NCBI RefSeq assembly: GCF_016097555.1 | Contig: NC_054702.1 | Location: 88,828,602-88,892,601, forward strand | Length of the DNA stretch: 64,000 bases | DNA from: Gigantopelta aegis | Lineage: Eukaryota > Mollusca > Gastropoda > Neomphalida > Peltospiridae | Direction: 5' to 3' | Part shown: positions 1 to 11,303 of the stretch, in pieces | How the letters are laid out: every line of letters starts with the position of its first letter | Position numbering within the stretch: position 1 is the first letter of the stretch | Translations under genes and position numbers: made by a program | Notes under the pieces: model-generated | Told to the model about the DNA's origin: nothing | Seen by the model: the letters and a program-made list of their open reading frames with translations, nothing else | Databases searched by the model: none

Positions 1-129
1 GCTGAACAAGATTTATGATGAAATATTATTACATTTTGTGTGCTTTTCTTCTAATTAGGTCCATTTGTTTCAGTTTACATTAAAAATGTCATAAAAAATT
101 ATGTTTTAAAAAAATGCTTGTATGCTAGT

Positions 130-354
130 CTATGACCGTGTAGCTTCCTCGTCTTCGTCGGCAGTTGATTTATCTGAATTGTCGTCTAAGACAACATTTC
201 CGGGATTAGGGACAAAGTCTCTGATAAGTGGTTCAAACTGATACGGTTTAATACCATTAGCACAAGCTGGACACCATTCTTTGTCACTCGAATCGCTTAG
301 TTCGTCCAAGCTGCTTGGTAGTTTCTTCAGTTTTCCTCTCATCGATGACATCAC
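130..354 (-). CDS. Small acidic ORF, possibly a P2X7-type cytoplasmic-domain-like fragment
   Basis: A 74-codon frame on the strand opposite ATG2, in the intron upstream of the first ATG2 exon seen here. It is Ser/Asp/Glu-rich, has a WCPAC cysteine pair near residue 29 and the motif GIKPYQFEP near residue 34. A PYxFEP-like motif beside acidic and cysteine stretches recalls the N-terminus of the many invertebrate proteins related to the P2X7 intracellular (ballast) domain. That is only a resemblance. The cysteine- and histidine-rich core of such proteins is not visible nearby. It may be a broken copy of a mobile or multicopy gene, or chance. Confidence 0.3.
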   Translation of the reverse strand: MMSSMRGKLKKLPSSLDELSDSSDKEWCPACANGIKPYQFEPLIRDFVPNPGNVVLDDNSDKSTADEDEEATRS

Positions 355-718
355 GGGTCTAGCTCATCAATTGTCGACAGTTTCCGGCAAACATCGGAGA
401 TCGGCGGAAAAAAAAAACCCCAACCAAGACTGGCACGCTCAACTTGGTCAATAAGGGGAGCGCGGTAGTTGCGTGTTGTGGTTTATGACGGCAAACAAAT
501 TCGTTACGCCGTATATATGGTTTGGTGTCCGGTCTCCTTTAACAAATAAGATATATTTATTTTGCAGTTCAGTTTCAATTACTATAGTATTTAGATTTGA
601 AACCATGAATTTTTCTTTATTGTTACTTAATTTTAATTTTCATTTAATTTATTTTTAATTCTTTGTGTGTTTGATGTTTCATAGTAGTAAATGCTTGAAT
701 CTGTATATATTTTGTCAG

Positions 719-3700
719 GGGATCTTTAGTGGGTGCTTCACTAGGTAAACGAAGCCGATCAAAAGAAAAGAAAGTCCGAGACCATGATGTCACTTGGCTA
801 ACGAGAGGAGGACCCAACAGAGATCTTAACACAGTGATGGAAATTCAGTTGACTAAAGTTAGTGTTTCACGTTTTAGGCAAAGTTTCAGATTTAAAAGTT
901 GTAAGTGACTTGAAGCTGCTTTTGTTGCTCTGTTGCATAACAGGTAGTCTTGGTCTGAGTTTCTTCATCATATAGCCCGTAATCACTCCATTTATGTTTT
1001 CTTGGATTCAGTGTACTATTATCTGTTTGTTCACTGACGTTATTGGCATCTTCAAAAGACACCGCTTGTTCCGCAGATGGACATTCTTTAGGATTTAATA
1101 AACCAGCTAATTTTGGTTTCTGAACTGTGTTCAGCTACTTTAGCAATGACATTTTAGAATTTTCTCAATGCAGATACAATTTTGAAGGGAATGTACAGTA
1201 ATACTAAATGTTTTGCAAGTTGGCCAGTCACAAACAGTGAACTGAACAAGTGTTTTGATGGCAATAAATATTGTTTAAATCAAACTTGAGCTAGCATTGC
1301 ACCTTCAAATGCCATTTTGTTTTCAGGTTCAGATTCAGTAGAATTCGCAAAAATAAATGCTCATGAATTGACTAATTTTCACTGAATAAAAAAATACAAA
1401 ATTCATGAAAAAGTATTCTGGAAATTTTTTATGTGAAATCACATATTTTATGCCTAGTGTCATTTTGAACTGTGATGTTCACATTTGATGGTAATTATTG
1501 TGTATACCTTACCAAATGATCATATTTGCATCAACTTGTGTTTTGTGTCAATTTTACTATTTTGAAAAACTGATTGATATACTTTTCTTTGACCGTCAGT
1601 ATATTTGTTGTTGATGTTTGTAGGTGCAGTGTCAGCATGAATCGTACCCAGCCACAGCATTACAAGCCTCAAGACAGGTGCTCATCATACAGGACCTGGA
1701 AATCCGAGACCGACTGTCATCCTCACAGATCAACAAGTTTCTCTATCAGTACACGTCTGAGTCCATGCCACGCCAGACACACGCAAACATGGTATGTCCG
1801 AGACCGTTGTTAAATACTGGCCCATATTAACACTACACAGTTTTATTTGACAAACTACAATTACATGTACAAAATCATTCAATTAAAACAGATTTTGAGT
1901 AGAAATCAAAACCGAATCGTTCATATGAAATGTAAAGTTCAGTTGAATTTTCTCTCCAACCAAAAACCATCAGGACAAAATCTATTTCTTTTCACATTAC
2001 CTGTCCTCACAAGTGCACCTCCCCTCCCCACATAATACATAAAAATAACGAATATGTGATTCTGTTGTGGTCTGCTGTTTTGCCTTGTTTAAGATTGTTA
2101 TTAATGTTCTTTAAGTTTAATTTTGATAGCAATCATTGTTTATTCATAATGATAGCATACCTTCATACAAGGTAAGTAACTCCTATTGTCACTAGTTGAT
2201 TTTCAGTATAATTTTGTTCTTGTTTCTCTGACTTTGTCCTTTAGTCATTAAATCAAGAGGTTATTTAGAAAAAACTAGTTTTTAATTTCTTGTTGTTATT
2301 TACTGTTGAAGTAGTTTATATTTTTAAACATATATTTATGAGTAACTTGCAATGATTATAGCTGTGTAATTTCATGTGACCTAGGTTCTTGTGAAGTCTC
2401 TTCATGTTCGCCCCGAATCCTCTACGACTCAAGAATGTTCCTTGAAAGTGTCACTACTTCCACTACGATTCAACATTGACCAGGACTCTTTATTCTTCCT
2501 GAAGAACTTTATATCTGAACTTCGAGGCGTGGAGTCTGTGGAAACACCAGCAGTGTCTGTACCTAATGAACGTAATGTGGCTGGTAGCCCCAAATCATCA
2601 TCCTCCACCCCACCTCCCCCAGCCCCCATCATGACAGTGAACTCCTCCCCCACAGACGACGACTCCCACACTCAGCAAGATCTCCTGATAATGTTTGACG
2701 AGATTGACCGAACCGAGGACCTGTTGAAGGGAACACTAGAGGACAGTGCCAGTTCTCTGGAGTCCGACCAGGCAAATAGTCAGCCAGTCTTTTTCAAGTA
2801 AGTTCAGTAATTATTATTATTATTGCTACATTTTTTCCTTTCTGTGTTTTGGTAGGTGTAGCCTATGTAGTTAGAGCAGAGCTGCGTTCAGCCAGACCGA
2901 GCTGAAAAATGTCCGCTAGCCACGTTGGGAACCAATTAAATAGTTCGCAAACATTAGTGAAACGTTTGCTGGCTGAACTTAGGGCAGATGTTGTCTGTCA
3001 CGGAACAGTAACTGTCAAAATAAACAACAAATAGCCTTGGTTTAAAATGTACCCAGGGCTCAACCTTGGTGCTAGCCCAGGGTATTTTACCTACCAATTT
3101 CTCACTTCGGCTACCAGATGTCTAAACACAATAGTGTGCCGGGCTACTAGATGTTTTGGGCACATCCAGTTACTACGCAATCAACAAGATGCTAAAACAC
3201 CTAAAACATGTTTTAATAAAAATAAATTATTTTTATTTTTTCTCTCTTTTTAATTTAATTTTATTAAAATTATGGGGATACCAATTTTTACTGAGGGCTA
3301 CCAGATTTCAAAACCTGGTAGCTAGTGGTTACTACTGAAAAATATTACGGTCAATGCCTGGTACTGAGCTTTTTTTAGTCTCCAACAGCAGGGGACTATA
3401 GGTTTCAGTTCTGTCCCACAAGTTTTCTGGACCTTTTTTTTACCCACAATGCCTTAAGATATTGAGCTGAAATATTTTGTATAGGTTTATCATGTAGTTA
3501 CAGATAAAGTTTCAATTTCATTGGCATTTATTCAAGGTCTATAACTCTGAATTTATTAGTTTGACAATGTTATGGCCTTTAAACTTAGGAAATTTGTGGA
3601 CCTTAGGAGATTTGTGGGGTCCAGCTTTAGTAGTAGTACTTAGAATGCTTGTTAAGCAAAAATTCCTTTTCTTTCCTTTCATTACGATATCTTGAGTATT

Positions 3701-4446
3701 ACCCATCTTCACATGTCATATAGTCACAAATTTATTTAGTCTGCAACAGCATAGCATATAAAGCTTTTTTATTTCTCTTTTTTGTCTTCTAGGTCTTTCA
3801 TTTTCTCCCCTGATGTTCCAATCAGACTGGACTATCATGGCAAAAGAGTGGACATGGAACAGGTTAGAATTTGAAATTAATTAGTTTAAACAATATTTAT
3901 TTTCACAAATCAAATACAGCAGGTCAACAGGATAATGCCTATATTAAGGGGAAATGGTACTATTGCACGCAGCGTCACTATATTTGGCTGTGGTAGACTC
4001 ATTAACTAGAAGAACAACAGTGGCGTATTGTCACTAAGGATAGGTTTAGCACTGAAACCTAAACAATGACGTAACAAAATACTGCCCGTCTATATAGGCT
4101 AATAGCCATAGTCTGCTTTTAGTTTTTAAAACATGTTTTCTTATATATAATTTTTATTTGTGTAAATGTAGGGAAAAAAAGAAAACAGTTTTGGCAAAAA
4201 CAGATGTTCTGTGAAATTAAATAAAATATTACAAAACATTGTATGATTTAAGGATACTGTGGTGTACTTCCATGTTAGTCCTAAAATGGACGACAATCAC
4301 AGGACTCATTTTGTCTTCTTATTCAATAACATATCAAATATCTTAGTGTAATTTATTTGACTAGTATGTCACGTTTGACAAGCAGGTCAATTTATGACAT
4401 CAGTTTCAGTAGATACAGATATGTGGGAATAATTCCCCTCGTCCAT

Positions 4447-4488
<42 letters not shown>

Positions 4489-7400
4489 ATTCTCCACCTT
4501 CGACCCAAGTCCCACCCAAACCCGTCTCACCCAAACCCACAATGGAATTTTTTAAATGGAAAATAATGTTATTTGTACTGTTTGTGTTTCTAAGAACATA
4601 GTTGATCACTCAAATGAAACTGTTTTTAATACAAAAGTGATCAAACAATTTATGGTGGACTTTTCATGAATTTGTGTATTTCAAGCTCTGACTGTAAAAA
4701 GGTTTTATTGGTGACTACATTTTTATTATCTTATATTAATTTATTCATCCAGCTTTACTATATGTGCAAAAATTAAAAAGGTGTAATGACTTTTAGATTC
4801 TGTATACAATTGTAAAGTAAATAGTCAGTAAATGTTTTAAAAAGTCACTTTTTCCTTTAGTTCCAATGTATTTAAAACTCTGTTTTAGTAGTGAAGATAT
4901 GTACTTGTGTGTCTGCTGAATGTCATTTTAAGCAACACAACTAATGTTCTCTTTGTTGCATTACAAAAATGTTTTAAATTGAATATGGTTAATGGATATA
5001 AAACTCAATTAATCCGACTACACACGGAAAAAAGGAAACGTCATAGTGATTCATACACAAATTAACTTTATGGTCCTTGGATCAAAATTTTGTCCAGTGA
5101 CCTATGATTTTGGGGGGGGGGGACATTCCAGTAATATAAGGATATATCTATAATATGTGAAAATTTCAAGAAGGTGTAATGACTTAAATTTTGACCGAAT
5201 AGTATCATTTCCCCTTAAGGCATCTTCCTACTAAATGAATTGGATTGGTTGAGGAGGTTTTGCTGTACAGAGTCATGTTTAGATATACAAATATCATATT
5301 ATGTTTTAAGGGTTCTTTTAAGTGTAGAAACATCAGATGACTTGTCAATAACAATTACAGTGAAACCTGTCTAAACCGGATACCCAAACAAACTGGAATC
5401 CTGTCAAAACTGGTCAACTTTCATGGTCCCAAATTGTCTTAATTCTAAAACGTGACACTGTACTGAACCTGGGCCTGTGCTTATAAAACTTCAGAGTCCA
5501 GACTGAATCACTAATGACACCACACACATACAATTTGTATGGCGTTGTCATGACATCACTGTCTCAGACTATTAAGAGTCTCGAGTTTAGATTCTAAAAG
5601 TTTTATAAGCACCAGGCCTGATCTGGATTACACCGGTTTCCCTGCTGTACTTGATGGATGTTCATGTTGTATAGTTACACATTTTCACTTTGTTTCAGGG
5701 CACATTCCAGGGTCTGCTTGTCGGATTAGCCCAGCTTAACTCCTCTGAGTTGAGGCTCAAAAGACTCAACTATAAACACGGGTAAGTTTTCCTAAGTTTG
5801 TGCTTAATACTAACCTCATTATATTCACATTAACACATATTCTATTGGAAACTTTAATCAGTGTATTCATTTTGTCATTTCTTTTTTTTTTTTTAGAATT
5901 TTGGGTACTGACAAGCTTATCCAATATGCAGCCTGTGAGTGGTCAAAAGATATACGCAGGAACCAACTTCCCAGCATTTTAGGAGGAGTTGGACCAATGT
6001 ATTCCTTTGTGCAGATATGTGAGTGATTTATTTCTTAGGGTTGGCACTAATCCATTGAGGATTATTGAATCTACCTGTAAAGTGTAAGTGATGTGACAAA
6101 CTGAAAGTCCTTTTGCATCATATTTAACATAATGCTGCACATATATTTTCACTGTTATATAATCTGGGGGCAGGTTCGGGAAATTTGGAAAGAGGCATGA
6201 CATGCTATGTTGAGTTGGTTGTTTTCATAGTTGAAAAATAGGAAAGTAAGAGACTGTTTAGATGTTGTACTTTAAACCTGAAAAGTTTATTGCAGCTAAA
6301 GTAGTGACTAATATAACAATGTTTTATACTGTTCCATGTTTTTAGATATATTCCATAAAAGAATTGTAGTTACCTGTTGCACCCCCATCAGTGAATCCAC
6401 CTGTGTGAATAGCTGGTGTACATTGTTTAGCTTGGTTGGACCTAATCTGTATTAGTGAAGTCTTGTTCAAGATGTACAAAAATATACATTCAAACTTGCT
6501 ATAAATAGCATAGTATATAGCCATAGTATATAGCAGCCAAGGAGTTAAATTTCATTTCAACTTATTTTCATGCTTATATCCAATTAGGTTTAATCACGCT
6601 GTCCTGGGCACACACCTCAGCTATCTGGGCTGTCTGTCTAGGACAGTGGGTTAGTTGTTAATTGTTAGTGAGAGAGAGGAGGGCCTTACACTTACCCATT
6701 GAGCCATTAAGAGCTCACTCTGGGTTGGAGCTGGTACTGGGCTGCGAACCCTGTACCTACCAGCCTGTAGTCCGATGGCTTAACCACCGCGCCACCGAGT
6801 CCGGTAAGGAGTTGTAAAGACTGTTTCAGAGATGTTATCTTTGTACACAAATTCATATATTTTACTTCTATATAAAGGCCAACTGCTTATAATGCTTTAT
6901 AGATCCCAGAATGGCCTTCCTCGACAGACTTGACTTTATTGTCATTGTTTGTTCTGTATTTACAGTCCAGGGTGTTAAAGATCTCTTTTGGCTGCCAGTT
7001 GAGCAGTACAGGAAAGATGGCCGGATTGTGCGAGGGATTCAGAGAGGGGCCAGCTCATTCACTACATCAACAGCCATGGCCTTGCTGGAACTCACGAACA
7101 AAGTTGTGCAATCTATACAGGTACATATAGTCGGTTCATGTTCATGCCATTACTAAACTACATTTTGTCAATATGTTTCATCAAGGAACTAGAAGATCAA
7201 AATGAGATATTATCGATCAAAAGTTATGATGCTTTATTGGTGAAGAACCTGCTGAAACAAAATATGCCATATTTTGTTTATCATTGTTTTTCGCCCAAAT
7301 TGTTAAATGTAAAGGTCATTTAAATTATTTTAAAATAGTCTTTGGGAGTGGTAATAACAAAGGAATTGTCTGTAGTTAACCTTTCAAGTGACAATAATTA

Positions 7401-9118
7401 AATTTTCTTTGCATCTATACACTTTACGGCAATCCGATTGGTTCAGAGGTGCTTACTTTTTTCATTCATATCTTGATGCACTAACACCGTCTTCCATTTT
7501 CAGTGAATCTTCGGTAGGCAGACTTCCTTATTAAGCTGACAAGCTGTGCCTACCCATTGGTTTTGCAGCGTCGTTCTTCTAGATGTCTTGTTTGCCAAGT
7601 CTCAAGAATGGCAGCTGTCCCTTTTATCATTTGTAGATCAGCTCTCACTGATTGAGATATAGTTGGTTTGTGTCTACTTGTTATTACCAGAGAAGCAAAT
7701 CCACTAGAATTTGTTTGGAATTTTATATTTTAGTGTTACTTCAAAACTGTTTTTGTCCGCAGTCTTTGAGAAAAGCTCACAATCACAACAATCCCTACTT
7801 TTCCAGACACTATGAAGTTTTCCAGATTGTTTTGGCCCATGTTATATTCATATCTGTATTGTATTTGCAGTGGATAGCTGAGCTTACATATGACATGTTG
7901 TCTCCTGGACCCAGTGTACGAGTGGCAGGAACTCGCAGACACAAACACGCCAGACGTGGACAGCCGCTTGATATACGGGAAGGCATGACCAACGCTTACA
8001 TCGTCGTTAGAGAGGTAAGTGTTACGTGGACAGCCGCTCGATATACGGGAAGGCATGACCAACGCTTACATCGTCATTAGAGAGGTAAGTGTTAATGGAC
8101 AGCCACTCGACATACGGGAAGGCATGACCAACGCTTACATCGTCGTTAGAGAGGCAAGTGTTACATGGACAGCCACTCGACATACGGGAAGGCATGACCA
8201 ATGCTTACATCGTTGTTAGAGAGGTAAGGGTTACTTCATTTTTAAAATGAGAACAAAAATGTCAGAATTTATTAAGCTTGTCAATGTCACTGGTACCAGT
8301 GAATAACCAGTGATTTCAGTGTCACAGATACCACTGGTTAATGTTAGTGTTATGCTAGAGTCAGACTTTCAACTGTCACAACAGACTTGGCCGACTCACC
8401 GATCTCACGACTTCTATGACTGTCCATTTGCTAGACTGAGTACTCTTACAACTCAATTCTCGTCATATACAACTCCTATGACCGATTATTTGTTAATCTG
8501 AGCCCACCAGTCGTAAGTTGGGAGACGAGGAAATTACAACGCAACTGTCGAGTTGGCCAACTCTGTCATGACAGTTGATAGTTTGAGTCCAGTATTACTC
8601 ATACAAATATTGGTAGGTCCATTGGGCGATTTCTAGTTCCAACCAATGCACCACGACTGGTATTTCAAAGGCCATGGTATGTGCTATCCTGTCTGGGATG
8701 GTGCATATAAAAGATCCCTTACTACTAATGGAAAAATGTAGCAGGTTTCTTCTCTAAAACTATATGTCACAATTACCAAATGTTTGACAGCCAATAGCCA
8801 ATAATTAATAAATAATGCTCTAGTGGTGTTGTTAAACAAAACAAACTTTTAACTTTATTAAATTTGTTCGTTCACTTAAACTTTCAGGGTATCACTGACA
8901 CTGCTGGGAACTTGGTTCGAGCAGCTACCGAAGAGCAGGAGCAGAAGGGATTCACTGGTGCGGTAGGTGGTGTCCTGCGACAGATCCCACCAACCATCAT
9001 CCAGCCTGTGATCATCGCATCAGAGGCAACCTCCAAGGTTCTTGGTGGTATGAGAAACCAACTGAGGCCAGAGGCAAAGAAAGAGGATGAGGAAAAATGG
9101 AGAGATGGGAAAAGTTGA
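719..9118 (+). CDS. ATG2: Autophagy-related protein 2 (ATG2), last nine exons
   Basis: C-terminal 507 residues of ATG2, the rod-shaped lipid-transfer protein that bridges the endoplasmic reticulum and the growing phagophore and works with WIPI proteins and ATG9. Exons read from GT/AG sites: 719-857, 1624-1791, 2385-2797, 3793-3862, 5699-5781, 5897-6018, 6966-7120, 7871-8014, 8888-9118. All phases join without a break and the exon total is 1525 nt. Family blocks are visible: INKFLYQY, SLLPLRFNIDQDSLFFLK, FSPDVPIRLDYHGK, GLLVGLAQLNSSELRLKRL, ILGGVGPMYSFVQ, VEQYRKDGRIVRGIQRGA, LTYDMLSPGPS and GAVGGVLRQIPPTIIQP, which are the strongly conserved C-terminal region of animal ATG2A/ATG2B. Vertebrate ATG2 is about 1900-2100 residues, so roughly three quarters of the gene lies upstream of the window. 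A fourfold repeat covers the 8014 donor, and another repeat overlaps the stop codon. Confidence 0.96.
892..1134 (-). CDS. 80-codon open frame without Met, possible minus-strand exon
   Basis: Reading the minus strand from 1134 to a TAA at 892-894 gives 80 open codons with no methionine, bounded upstream by an in-frame TAG (1135-1137). The composition looks coding (mixed polar residues, with segments such as LAGLLNPKECPSAEQAVSF and RKHKWSDYGLYDEETQ), not low-complexity. AG dinucleotides at its 5' edge could serve as a splice acceptor, which would make it a last exon ending in the ATG2 intron between 857 and 1624. I do not recognise the protein. Alternatives are a gene fragment or a chance open frame. 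Confidence 0.3.
   Translation of the reverse strand: MNTVQKPKLAGLLNPKECPSAEQAVSFEDANNVSEQTDNSTLNPRKHKWSDYGLYDEETQTKTTCYATEQQKQLQVTYNF
2879..2985. mobile_element. Short inverted-repeat element (MITE-like)
   Basis: About 107 bp in the ATG2 intron. The left end GCTGCGTTCAGCCAG is mirrored by CTGGCTGAACTTAGGGC at the right end. No coding capacity. Family not assigned. Confidence 0.4.
3050..3363. mobile_element. Possible MITE with repeated CTACCAGA motifs
   Basis: About 310 bp in the ATG2 intron before 3793. The ends read TACCCAGGGCTCAACC and, inverted, TACCAGGCATTGACC, an imperfect terminal inverted repeat. CTACCAGA or CTACTAGA recurs three times inside. Flanking target duplication unclear. Confidence 0.35.
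4450..4489. repeat. C homopolymer run
   Basis: An uninterrupted run of about 38-40 C in the ATG2 intron before 5699. The poly-Pro and poly-Gly frames it creates are artefacts. Confidence 0.9.
5358..5655. mobile_element. MITE with a second MITE nested in it
   Basis: Outer element: left end TACAGTGAAACCTGTCTAAA, right end the inverse of TACAGCAGGGAAACCGGTG. A related short element lies at 10024-10117. A second palindromic element (5469-5620; ends GGGCCTGTGCTTATAAAACT and its inverse AGTTTTATAAGCACCAGGCC) is inserted inside. Both lie in the ATG2 intron just upstream of the 5699 acceptor and leave the exon intact. Confidence 0.55.
6547..6805 (-). mobile_element. SINE type C, near full length
   Basis: tRNA-headed SINE in minus orientation inside an ATG2 intron. 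The head reads GGCGCGGTGGTTAAGCC (A-box-like) and GGGTTCGCAGCCC (B-box-like) on the minus strand. The body has the CCTGGACAGACAGCCCAGATAG-type segment and the tail matches other C copies (TATAAGCACGAAAATAAG type). It is flanked by the direct repeat AAGGAGTT (6539-6546 and 6806-6813). Confidence 0.85.
7955..8233 (+). repeat. 70-bp tandem repeat, four copies, covering an exon end and its splice donor
   Basis: Copies at 7955-8024, 8025-8094, 8095-8163 and 8164-8233. Each contains the last 60 bp of the ATG2 exon that ends at 8014 plus the first 10 bp of the intron. Donor-equivalents are GTAAGT (8015), GTAAGT (8085), GCAAGT (8154) and GTAAGG (8224). The unit is not a multiple of three: reading through from copy 1 shifts the frame and meets TAG at 8078-8080, so only the first donor keeps ATG2 intact. 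Copies differ by few substitutions, which suggests a recent origin. Confidence 0.93.
8352..8597. mobile_element. Inverted-repeat element with ~45-bp arms
   Basis: The left arm (TCAACTGTCACAACAGACTT and neighbours, 8352-8400) is mirrored by the right arm around 8555-8597 (TCATGACAGTTGATAG and neighbours). No coding capacity. A MITE in the last ATG2 intron. Confidence 0.5.
8615..8856 (+). mobile_element. SINE type A, 5' truncated
   Basis: Begins within the sequence after the tRNA head (CCATTGGGC) and runs through the central core (TGCACCACGACTGGTAT, GGTGCATATAAAAGATCCC) and the A tail (CCAATAGCC, GTGGTGTTGTTAAACAAA). It ends about 30 bp before the last ATG2 exon. Confidence 0.85.
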
Positions 9119-9290
9119 TTAATTTAGGCATGTGGAGAGATACGGGAAAAAGTTGATTAATTTAGGCATGTGGAGAGATATTCATTTAGATACTAGTATG
9201 TGGAGAGATGGAGGGGAACCTTTATTCATTTAGGTATGTGGAGAGATGGGAAACGTTATTTGGATATATATGAACAGATTGGGAAAGTTG
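9098..9290 (+). repeat. Minisatellite beginning in the last ATG2 codons
   Basis: Five imperfect units of about 30-40 bp, each opening with TGGAGAGAT, start at 9098, 9133, 9171, 9201 and 9239. The first unit encodes the last residues (WRDGKS) and contains the TGA stop; the others lie in the 3' UTR. Units 1 and 2 both carry AAAGTTGATTAATTTAGG, so the stop-codon context is itself duplicated. Confidence 0.8.
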
Positions 9291-10023
9291 ATTAATCAAT
9301 AAGGACAAAAACTTTATTTTTAGAAGTGCACGTAAGTGTTGAAATGGACATGTTAGGAAGAATATTTTGTCAAATGTATTCTAAATCTTTATTGGAGAGA
9401 GAGTGTCAAACAAAACTGGCATGGTTATAATTTCTTTTCTTGTGTTTCTAAAATGGGACTGTAAGATTACCAATTTATTTATTTTATTTTCCATGTTGTT
9501 GATGAGTGCTCGATGTTTGTTAGTGTGATTACAAGAAATTGTGGCAGCTGGTTTTGCCAGTCTGTTAGAAGTTCACTTTGAATGTGTTTTTACTTGAGGT
9601 CTGTGTTTGAGTGAATGTTAGGTACAACAGCAATAATTTTTAATTATAAGATTACTTGCCATCATCAGAAAGTACATCTTTGTATTTTATTACTGAATTC
9701 TTATTGACACATCGTTTTTTTATTTGTTCTTACATTAATGAAAGGGACAAATTTTGTTTTATTAGGAAAGGAATCAAAATGTTACCAACGTGGAATTTTA
9801 ACAAGCAGCATTTTTGTTGTTAGTTTAAATTGAGACCACCATGTATAATATATATTTCAGTTTTTTAAAACCATTCAAGTCCTTAAAAAAAACCTTAATT
9901 TTTCCATGTTTACTTCATATAACCACATAATATCAGATATTACAGTATTTAACAAATTCTATATTTAGCACTCTCTGTAAATAGGTACATGTTTTATTAA
10001 TGTTACTAATATATCTTTTCTGT

Positions 10024-10117
10024 ATTGTACAGTGAAATCTCTCTAAACTGGACACCTGTGGGACCAAGTAAAAGTCCAGTATTAAGGGGTATCCAGTTTA
10101 GAGAGGTTTTGGGTTGT
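10024..10117. mobile_element. Short MITE related to the element at 5358
   Basis: About 94 bp. The left end AAATCTCTCTAAACTGGA is the inverse of the right end TCCAGTTTAGAGAGGTTTT. Ends of this form are common in short Tc1/mariner-type derivatives; the family call is an inference. Confidence 0.6.
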
Positions 10118-10799
10118 ATTAATATTTAAAAAGGGTCCGTGAAAATATCCAGAATTCTGGGTTTTGAGGGTCCGATTTTAAGTAGTTTCACTCTTTGTTA
10201 CATCCATTGTTTGCTTTCGGAATTAATTTATTTTTGAAGACATTGCCCTTTAATTTTTTTTAATTAAAATAGTCCAGTTTGGGAAATGATTTTTCATTAT
10301 AAACTTAAAATAAAATGCATAAATTTCTTTTAGATTTTTCTTCAGCGGTGACATTATGTAGTATTAAAATTACCCAGTCTGTGGAAATTATTTGTTATTT
10401 TTATTATTAAAGCGTAATAGTGCCAACACTAGGAAAAAGGTATATAACAGCAAAATGAAGGAAGGAATGAATTGGGAGTGACATTTTTCTAAATATGAAA
10501 TTTGTTCTAGAATTTATTCTGACACTAATTGAACTAGAATGTGTGCAAAGTAAATGGTGATACCCATCCTTAAAATATTTTTACTTTTGGTTTAATCAAT
10601 AATTTATCAGTGGTAAAAGATAAATATTTAGGTTTTGGGTATTTTGTGTTATAATTTGTGGTTACCTTGTTAAGTAAGTCAAATTTGTGAGTATCCTATA
10701 GACACCATGCAAATAAATATTTCCAATTACCCCAGACAGGTGACTTTATTGAAATTATGAATCCTTATTTACAAAATTTATAATGCCTTGCTATTTGCC

Positions 10800-10963
10800 A
10801 GGCCACCACTACTGGTATATCAAAGATTGTGGTATGTGCTATCCTGTCTTGTTTCCTTTAAGACTATATTTTAAAATTACCAAATGTTTGATATCCAATA
10901 GCCGATGATTAATATATCAACGAGTTCTAGTGGTGGTTGTAAACAAAACAACTGGTTTAACTT
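10800..10963 (+). mobile_element. SINE type A, internally deleted
   Basis: Core start CCACTACTGGTATATCAAAG and tail (AAATTACCAAATGTTTGATA, CCAATAGCCGATGATTAAT) are joined with the GGTGCATATAAAAG segment missing. Confidence 0.7.
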
Positions 10964-11045
10964 TACCAGTCTCAACCAAAATAGCATGCTCCATTGTTAG
11001 TGACTACGTTTTAGTGGTTGGGCACCGATCATTTGTTATTATTAC

Positions 11046-11303
11046 CAGGGATGTGAGAGCTACACGTAAACGTGCTTTTCCATTTCATCAAAACTATGCG
11101 AAAATGGAAAAACGAAAGTAGTATCGTGCGATCGCAAGTAGTATTTGCACGTACATTCCCTTGGCTGGATTTTGTCAGCTTTGCTGCGATTGGCTAGTTA
11201 TGTCCAATCCAGGATATGCTATTTGAAAGCCTTTGTTCGACTTTGGGAAGAAAGGAGGTGAGCAGTAAGCTGTTTTTGTGTTCCATCCCCTCTCACATCC
11301 CTG
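11046..11303. mobile_element. MITE with CAGGGATGTGAGAG ends
   Basis: 258 bp bounded by CAGGGATGTGAGAG and its exact inverse CTCTCACATCCCTG. ATTAC precedes the left end and recurs one base beyond the right end. No coding capacity. Confidence 0.65.

Noticed and set aside
7652-8080. 142-codon plus frame reading through 8014
   Set aside because: Its first part is intron, its middle is the ATG2 exon and its end is read-through into the duplicated exon copies.
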